From Lachnospiraceae bacterium UBA1718 (lineage in GTDB: Bacteria > Bacillota > Clostridia > Lachnospirales > Lachnospiraceae): DNA of 11,702 nt. Below are positions 1-9,200 of the stretch, one piece after another. Under the pieces are notes generated by a model that made no database searches, had not been told where the DNA came from, and saw nothing but the letters and a program-made list of their open reading frames with translations. How positions within the stretch are numbered: the first letter of the stretch is position 1; each line of letters opens with the position of its first letter. The stretch spans positions 1 through 11,702 of the forward strand of contig DCIU01000040.1 in the NCBI GenBank assembly GCA_002317245.1, in the 5' to 3' direction. The position numbers and the translations under genes are program-made.

Positions 1-260
1 TGCATGGAATAGGCAGGGCACTGGTGGAGAGACTTATAGCTGAGTGCATATTAAGGGAGATAGAAGCCATTCATCTTCTAGCCAGCAAGATGATACCTGC
101 GGGCGAAGAGGATATATATGAAATGTCCTTAGAGATGAGCGGTACAAGGTTGTTTCTTGAGAAGTGTGGTTTCCTAGTGACGGAAGAAATGCTTCGAGGA
201 GATTGGACGGATATACTAATTATGTCAGGAATCAGAGTAATGCGAGAGGAGGTAGCATAA
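1..260 (+). CDS. GNAT-family N-acetyltransferase, C-terminal part (5' end outside window)
   Basis: The frame is open from base 3 to a TAA at 258-260, giving 85 visible residues. It begins HGIGRALVERL, which matches the tail of GNAT motif A (R/Q-x-x-G-x-G/A), the loop that holds the acetyl-CoA pyrophosphate, followed by its helix. About 45 residues later TRLFLEKCGF matches motif B (the usual form is A-x-x-x-Y-E-K-x-G-F). GNAT enzymes move an acetyl group from acetyl-CoA to an amine on a small molecule, peptide or lysine side chain; the substrate cannot be told from this piece. The stretch between the two motifs (SKMIPAGEEDIYEMSLEMSG) looks a few residues longer than in ordinary family members. 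A GTG at 24 is in frame, but starting there would remove the acetyl-CoA loop, so the true start lies upstream of the window. The stop overlaps the next gene's ATG by one base. Confidence 0.75.
   Translation, partial: HGIGRALVERLIAECILREIEAIHLLASKMIPAGEEDIYEMSLEMSGTRLFLEKCGFLVTEEMLRGDWTDILIMSGIRVMREEVA
247..252 (+). promoter_or_regulatory. Ribosome binding site that sets the giant gene's start
   Basis: A perfect AGGAGG lies 7 bases before the ATG at 260, inside the last codons of the acetyltransferase gene. It is the main reason for choosing ATG 260 over the GTG at 164, which is in the same frame but has no comparable site and would lie deep within the upstream gene. The TAATG stop/start overlap next to this strong site suggests termination-reinitiation coupling. 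Confidence 0.9.
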
Positions 261-3200
261 TGCCAGGAGACAATAATGGACAGGGAGCTGGTGGACCAGT
301 ACAACAGGTACAGACCCAGCCCGTACAGCAGGTACAGGTCCAGGAACAAAGACCAGATTATTTAAATAAAGATTTCGCACAATTTGTACGTGATAATCTT
401 CAGAGAGAAGACAGGTACAGCATGGAGCGCGGGGATAATCTGTCATTTAATAATGCATATAATGGCCTTACTGACGTAAGACTCTCAGCAACTCTTAAGA
501 AGACTCATAGCAAGACTATTAAGAGATACTCGGAGCGTTCTGAGAAGATGCGTGGAGACCTCTACACAGAAAAGAAGAATACTGTAAAACATAAGGAGCC
601 TAAGGATTGCTCAGAGAATGAGATTAAGAGAGCTCTTAATGATCTCAAGAATTTTGATATTGCCACCCTTAAGATGGGTGATGACAAGGAATTTGCAGAG
701 AATTATGTGGCAAGGAAGAAGATTCTGGATGAGCAGTTAGTTAATGGTGAACGTGCTTATTATCACTTCCTGTCTAAGAGCAGTCTTAGTATGGTCGAGA
801 GGGATGTTCTGTATCCACTACTTACCAAATATGAAGCCCTTAAGGATATCAAGGACTATATGGAAGTAAGATCTTCATTCATCATGTCCCCATATTACAA
901 GTATATGAAGCGATATGTGGAGAAGTGCAGCAAGGAAGAGCTTGTAAGAATACTAAATAATTCTGTCAATAAGGAATTCGACAATTACAAGGAAGATCGA
1001 CAGAATGTTAATGCCAATGAGGAGACTAGAGCCGAAAGGATTAAGCGAAAGGGAAGAACTGAGGAATTGCTTCAGTTCCTCAGTCTTGGACTGGCTCTTA
1101 AGAATCATTCTGTGCATGAGAAGAGTAAATTCGTTACTCTGCAGAAGACTATTAGCGAGCTTAAGGCCCCAGTATGGGAAGATGAGAGAGCAACACAAAA
1201 TGCCGAGCTTCAGAAAGCAAGAAGAAGTAAGATTGATGCGGAAAAGGCTGAAGCAAAGAAGCGTGAGATTGGTGCTGGTAAGGATGCAATTGACCTTGAT
1301 AAGCTGAAAAAAAAGAATGTATACAGCTTCCTTAAGCATGACGATAATGAGGTACTTGGCATCTTAACTGGTGAACTTAAAGTAGATCTTACTAAATTCG
1401 GTGAGGACCTGTATCTGGCTGATAAGAATATGGATGCGGCTCTAAAAGAGCAGATTAACCAGCGAATTGCAGACATTCAGAAGAGGAAGCAGGAAGAAAA
1501 GGAGAGAGAAGCGGCTAAGAGAGCTGAGATTGAACGGGCCACAGGAGTTCACGTGGCCTACACAGAGCAGGAAAAAATGGCTGAACTCAACAAGGCTCGT
1601 CTGGAGATGATCGAGAAGGGCATTGCTGGTATTGATGTGGAGAAATGGACCCTTGGCAAATATCTAGGTGTCAAGGTTGGAGAGAGTACTCTTAAGGATT
1701 CTATTGTTAGACTATTATCAGACTTCCTTCTGTCAGATAACAGGACAAAGCTTGACGCTGCTGATAATGCAATTATGACCCGCCTCCTTCTGCTGTTCAA
1801 TAGTCGTGTGGAAGCCCATGAAGCCTATATTGAGAATTATGTTGATAATGGAGCTTTCTACGAGTGTACTCACGGCAATAAGGCTTTTGCTACGAAGCTT
1901 AAGAACTTCATTATGGAACTTATGGGTGAGGACCTCCTTCTGCCAGTTAACGTGGATCTTGAATATAGAATCCAGACAAAATGTGCATGCAGAGAATTCG
2001 GTCTTTTTGCTGTCAATGATAAGCTTGAGAATAAATATAAGGAATTCGCTAAGGAATTCCCTATGTATGCTAAAAACAGAGAGGTCATGAAATCCGATTT
2101 CATACAGAAACTCTTTGAACTTGATGGCGATAAGTTTATCGAAAAGATAGCTCAACTTAAGGCAAAGGCGGAGTTCCATGATCTGGCCATAGAGGAGATG
2201 CTGGACGATACTAATCTGACAGCAAATAACAAGAGAAAAGTACTTGGAAAAATTAAGGAAGCCCTTGGTGTTAGATACCTTGGCAGTAATCTTAGCGATG
2301 TAAGACTTCTTACAGATTCTTTCCTTAAGAATCCTTCGTCTCTGTATCTGCTTGATAATGATGAACTTAAGGCCTACAGACGCCTGGACAGAAAAGAACC
2401 TGATGAAATTCAGAATTCTTATAAGAATCTTGTGCTTAATGAACTCCTTTTCGGACGAGATGGAGCCCAGGATATATTCGATAATTATAGTGATGATGAG
2501 AAGATGGATATGTTCTTGGAATGTATCCGTAATAATGCTGCCATCAAGGAGAAGTTCCCTAATCTGTCAGCAGAGAATGTGGAAGCTCTTGAACTCCTGG
2601 GTTATGAGGAGATAAGTGAGCTTACAGACATAGTGTATGACGGAATCTCAAAATATAAGAGTGCGCTAGACAGCTGGAAGGACCACGAAGGCAAACTGAA
2701 GATGCAGTGTGTCGCACGTGGACTTATGAGTGGCTTGTCATTCGGAGTTGCAGCGTATAGAGCAACCGCAATGGCTGAGAAGATGGAAAAGGAGAGCGAG
2801 AAGCAGAGAGTACACCATGATAACCTCTTCCATGGTAGCCTCCTTGGAACTACTGATGCAGATAGAACTATCGACTATAATTATGAGAACATTGCAGGAG
2901 AATCTATCTGGTTCGAAAAAATGTGGGGAATCAGAGTAAGAGAGGCTGATAATGCAACAATTGAGCGTATTAAGAAGCAGCAGGTTGCCCATAATATATG
3001 GGAACTTGCCAAGTCTGCCCATTTAGATACTACTAACGAGGATGATTGGCAGGTTATTGGTGGCGGTGAAGACAGCCTGTTTGATGTGATTAAGGCTATC
3101 GCTCTTGCTGATAATGAGGTTAAGTGCCTGCTTAATGGCAAGGCCAAAGCTGATGTTGTACTTAATAAGGACTCGTTACATGACATACTTGACAACTATG

Positions 3201-6200
3201 CTACAAGGTATGGAACTGATATTGATGAACTAAAGAACAGAATAGCTATATTCTTCACAAATGCGAAGAAGGAGGCGGACAAGTCAGGTCTTGATATCTC
3301 GGGCGAGTTCATGCTCTTTGACTCTGGCTTTGATATGTTCTCTACTAAGGGTATGTTTGCTGGCAGCCTATTAGACAGCAATAATGATAACTATGAAAAG
3401 GCTCTTAGTAAGGCCAGTGAGCTTTTAGCTAATAGGATTAAAGAGGTTAGAAGTAAGGCTGAAAATGGTTCAATAGATCCTGAATCAGAGATAAAACTGT
3501 CCAGATTTATCTCAGGCATGAAGGAGACTGATCTGCCTACTAAGACTGAAAGACTGGCTGCGGAGAAGTATAACCTTGAGCACTTCGGCGTTAAGAATTT
3601 TGATGAAGCAGTAACTAAGTGGCATTCGATTTTTACAAATAATGATCTTAAGGATGCCAGCGATGAAAAGTTAGACCGACTTCAGCAGAATATGGAACGA
3701 CTGCTTGAATATAATAATGGTGAATTTGCACTTATAGCAAAGAGCCTGCTTAGAAGCCCTAAGATTATTGCTAATCTTAATGGAAGTGATGAAGAAGTCC
3801 GAAAATTCATTGAGAAATTATCTTATGGATTCAAGCCATTCCTTAAGGCTGGTAAGTCTCACTTTGCCTTCATAATGGAACAGTTCATTAGCAATAATTA
3901 TGACATGATAGAGGAAGCCTGTCTTCGAGATGTGCCTGCAACAGTGGATGAGTGGGCACCAGCCCTCAACAAGTATGAGGATATGGTAATGAAGACCAAG
4001 ATTGCTAGTCAGTCCTCTCTTAATGAACGCTTAGATGAGATATTCCAGTATTCTGAGAATGTAATGAAGGGCGGTATTGATGCTATCATTACTGCTGCAC
4101 AGAATGATCCTAAGTTCTTCGAACTCCTTGTTGCTGACAAGAAGGGGCTTAAGAAGTATGTAAAGGACTACCTTACTAATATTAAGGAGAACTCTGCGGA
4201 TGTATTAGTTAAGGGTTTCAAGGTTAAGTATAAATATGATGATATTCAGGGTAATAATGCCCGCCTGAAGAAGCTTCAGGAAATTGGGAAGACAATTAGA
4301 GACAGTGAAGCAAGCATTGCTCATAATCGTCTTGTTGAATCTACTGTTGATGATATGAAGAAGAAGGGTATCGAGAAGGATAAGGACTTTGATACCATTA
4401 GAAAACTTAACCTGAAGATAGCAGAGCGTCCATCAGTATATCTGGATGAGAAGACTGGTAAGGGATATACAACTGATGTGGCTAGGACTTGTATGGCAAA
4501 GGTTGAAGCTTCACTTAAGAAATTGAAGCTTGAGAACAGAGTGCCTGCAACTCTTAAATCATTCCTTGCTGAATATGTATATGAGAATAAATTTGTCGAT
4601 TTGAATAACGAGATTCTCTGGCTCATGGGTGTCTATATGAACCTTAAGGACCAGATAAAGCATGTGGAAAATGCAGGCAAGAAGATTAAGGATGAGGACC
4701 TTGTCTTCGATGCTTCGCGTGCGGCTATCTGGACATTTATTCATACCAAATCCCATGATATTCCATCAGATGCCAAGAGACACAGATTTTATGATAATTC
4801 TGACCCTGCCCGACTGTTAAAGGATGGCAAGGTGGATATTGATCCGTCCGTGCTCTATACGGCTATTCAGGATGAAATTGGTAAGCTTGGTAATACCACT
4901 TTGGCTGAATTAGAGGGTAAAACTGATGCTGAAAAAGAAGAAATAATTAAGAGAAACAGGAACAAATACAAGGCTCTTAAAAAAGAACTTGCTAATAGAC
5001 TTGTTGGCATGAAATATGCTGATGATTTCGTTATTGTTTCAGAAGAAGATAAGAAGGAACTGAAATCTGTAAAGGGCACTGCGGAGGAAGAGAGAACAGT
5101 CAGGGAACTTAGAAGAATTACAGGGGATAATACTATTGAATTCAAAAGAATTCAGTATAACGCTGAGGGCTCTTTTGGCCTTGAACTTATGCATAAGGTT
5201 CATAAGCAGCAGGTTACTCAGGATCCTAATGGCTTCGAGGTTGTTTCTGATACTATTGTTGATGAGTTGTTTGATATTAATTCAATCGACGTAGAGAAAC
5301 TTGATGATATTGCCAAGAGAAGATTAAAGCTTTTCAAGAAGGCAATGAAGGAACAAAAGGCTAACAAGGAAAAGGAAGAGAAGGCTGCTAAGAAGGCTGC
5401 CAAGAAGTTCGTTGAGGATGTTAAGTTTGAGGAAAAGAATCCTGAAAAGCTTATACCTAAAATGGATGTCGCCAGGGATGTAGAGTACCAGCAGTTTAAG
5501 GAGGTAGAAGACCTAAATAAGAAGATTCAGACGATTCCAGCTTTCCTTACACATCCGTTAATGATAGCTGAGTATAATGACTTTACCAAGGCTGCTAACC
5601 TTGCTGCATTCACAATGAGCAGGGATGAGTTCGTGCGCTTTGTAAACGACAGACAGCGTTACTTTGAGTATACATCTAATGTAATAAAGGCACTTAAGGA
5701 TAAGATTGATCCTGTTGAAGATAACAAATACTATTTGAGCCAGCTGCCTGGACAGGATATGGAGCCAATGACTCTGGAGCAGGCTAATGCTAATAAAGAG
5801 ATGCAGCTTAAGGGATTCCTGCCAATTATTCGTGAGAGAATTCTGGCAGATCTTGAGAAGGCTGATGGAAATCTCCCTGCAGTTGACCAGGCATATATTG
5901 ACGAAATATATAATACTTTCACAGAAAGTAATGAGTATTATAAGCAGTTATTAGCCCAGCGTGTATCCAGTGCGGATGACCATCTGGATGAGAAGTTCTA
6001 CTATGGCCAGAAGGGACTCGAAGACTTTAACGGTATCATAGCTAACTCTAATGATAAGTCTCTGATTAAAAAGTATAAGTCTCTGTCAAGTGATGAGAAA
6101 CTACTCTTCGCGGCAGCACTGTCCATTGGTTCGCCATCAGACTTCGACGTTAATGCGGGCACTATGTCTATAATTGACAAGGTCAATGGTGAGAAGCGTA

Positions 6201-9200
6201 AGGAGGCAGTTGAATCAGCATATAAGGCTTATATTAGTGGCGAAAACAAGAAGTTCAGTGTAGACTTCGAGGCTGCTCTTGCCGTTCTCTATGACAAGCA
6301 GGCAAGTAAGTATAATCCTCTTGAGAAGAAGGTCAGAGATCTCATAGGGCAGAAGGATAGAATTGTACTTAATTCGGCTGCTTTTGATGCAGCATATACA
6401 ATTGTTGAAGCTGCAAGAGGACAGAAACAGCAGCAGGATACATGTAATCTTACAATACTTGGAGATGCAAGAGTATCACTTAAGCAGGCTGGTAATCTGG
6501 GATACCATAAGAGCAACTTGCTTGCACTTAATGATAATAAGCCGCATGATTTGTTCTCATTCAGGAATGCACTTACAACCATTGCAAATTCTGATAAGAC
6601 TGCTTTTGGCACCGAAGACTCAGTTAAGGGCATTTTTGGAAGAACAAACAGGAAAAATCTCTTCGACAGACTGCTTAAGCTGGAAGATTCAGAGCTACAG
6701 CTTCTTGTAACGGTTCTTCAGGACAGAACTATTCTTGACTACAAGACCAAGGCAGTTGCAACAGGAGATACAGTTGAACGCGTAAATGGTAAGAAACGTG
6801 ATATTATCAAGAGTCAGTATCTTGCTACCAATAATACCAAGCTTGACCTTATGAGAGATTCCAAGTCAGAGGCGAAAGTTACAACAGCCCTGACAACGCT
6901 TCTGTCATTCCAGCTTAGGGATGATGTAGAGATAACTGGCGGGTCAGTAAGTGAGTTCGAGAGATCTTCCTTCGAAAGAAAGACTCTTATTGACTGGCGC
7001 CTGCTTGAGGAAGCTTTCATATTCATGGATGAGCTTAAGCTTGACGAGAGCAGACTGATGGCGGTTAAGAGGTCTTCAGACTGGATCCTTCAGTCAGGTA
7101 ATGTAAAGGCGATAGATGAGTACGAAAAGCTTAAGGCACAGACTTCCAGTGATAAGGGCTTCGGTGACACATCCTTCGACAGGATGCTTAATGAGAATGC
7201 CGTCACCGATGACGAGAAGGACCTTGTATTTGGCTTCCAGTCACTCAGTGAAGAGGATAAGGCACTCTTTATAAGAGCGCTTGAGCATAGAGATATTCTT
7301 GATATTTCTTGTAAGAATAAGTACAAGTCACTGATACTTGGAATGGAGCAGAACTACGTTAATGCGGATGGAAGATATGCGCTTTTAGACGAGTATGTTA
7401 AGTATTCAAGAAATGGTTCAAAGCTTAATGTTGGACCTAATAACCACTACCTTGCAATGCAGAGTCTGCTATCAACACAGGTTGCTGATGACCTCAGTAA
7501 AAAGGAATTAGAGAACTGCTATGCCCTTGAAAAGTTTGCTAGTAGCAGAGACACAGCTATTGACTGGGAGCTGTTCAGGAATGCTCTTCAGTTCGTTAAT
7601 CGTGCCAAACTTGAGAAGAATAGCTACTACGAGGATAAGGAGATGCTCCGTTCTCTTGGTGACTATGAGAAGATTGGTTCTTTCCAGTTCAACTATGGAC
7701 TTATTAGAAAGAATCTTAACTCTGAGTATTCGAGAACATCACGCTTCCTTGCAAGCCGTGCAAGAAAGAAGATGATGGATATAGTTCCGACAGGCAATAT
7801 GAAGAAGCTTCTTGGTCTGGTATTAAGCACTAACCAGATGAATGAGGTCAATAAATCAGGCTTCCTCTTAAATGGAACCGGTACTGCTTCTGCAAGTGCC
7901 AGAAATGAAGTGCTTGTAGCTAAGCTTGATAAGAAAATAGAGGCTCATAATACTGCCAGTGCCGATACAAATGCTCGCATGGAGGCTATAAAAAAAGAAA
8001 TAAGTGCCATAAAAGATGCAGCTAATGATAATGAGGATGAAAAATTAACACCTGCTCAGGCGGGCAAAATCAAGGACCTTGAAGCTGAATATATCAAACT
8101 TAAAGCACTGAAGGCTAAGCACGATGCAACTGCAAAAGCAGAAAGTGAAGAGAGACTGAATCTTGTTAAGACATCTGAGACAATGCTTAGAAAAGAGAAA
8201 GATGAAATATTTGATACGGTTCAGGACGAAAAAGCTACGGATAAACAAAAGGCGGCTGCTAAGGCAAAGTACAAGGCATTAACAGGTGAAGAGTTCGTAA
8301 AGCCTGAAGAATTATCAGTTAACGTGGTTAAAAAGGAATCCGAACTCGCCAAGGTGGCGCTAAACGGGGCTAATCCGACAAAGGATGAGGAAGAAAAGAA
8401 GAAGAACCCATATGTATCCACCTATAAGATGGATACTCTGTTAAATGGTACATCTGTCCAGAGCATGGCGATTGCTGAGAGACTAAGCCAGCTTGCCGAT
8501 GCTCAGGGTATTAGTGTGTCCTTTGAAAAATTAGAAGGTGAAAATCTTGTAACGGCAGTATGGACAACAACGACTAAGGAGAAGATGTCTGAAGAGAGAT
8601 ATCAGTTCATAAATGACAGCTTCGCTAAAGCAATCAAGGAGGCCGAGAAGGCAGCAGTAGATACGAAGACAGGTCTTACTGAAAGAGAACTTGTAGCAGT
8701 ATTCTGCAAGAACCATGGGCTACAGAACTATTACGAAAATGCAACGGTTATGACCGACCTTTTCGAAAATATGAAGGTGCTTGATGGTCACCCTGAATTA
8801 GAGAAGTATGAGAAGCAGATAAGTGCTATCAATCAGAGTATAGAAAAGATTGTTATACTGGCTAATTCAGAGCGCTCTACCAGATATAAGATGCAGGGAT
8901 TTGACGCTACATCAATCGTTACATTGGCAGAAACCATTAATACTGATACTGCAAATAATGAGACGGCTAAGGACATTCTGAAGGGAGCTAAGACTGCCAC
9001 AGAATTCTATAATACTTCTATTAAGGCCTTCAATGAGCTTAAGGACGCTTATGATGCCTTCACTACAGACATGAGTACTGATAGGAAGCTTCTGTCACTT
9101 ATGTCAGAACAAAGTCTTGGAGATGTAATTAAAGTATTCTCTAAATATGATGAATCAGGCAAGGTCCAGTTAATAGCTGATACTATGTCAGGTATGAAAA

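Noticed and set aside
164..259. Start of the giant protein at GTG 164, adding 32 residues
   Set aside because: It has no ribosome site and lies deep within the acetyltransferase frame, while ATG 260 has AGGAGG at the ideal distance.
953..2179. Long minus-strand frames opposite the giant gene (up to about 148 codons)
   Set aside because: Their translations are Ser/Leu/Phe/Ile-rich, as expected from the complement of Lys/Asp/Glu-rich codons. They lack ribosome sites and conserved motifs.
3827..3862. GFKPFLKAGKS around residues 1190-1200 as a Walker A (P-loop) motif
   Set aside because: The first Gly is seven residues, not four, before G-K-S, and no Walker B or strand pattern follows.
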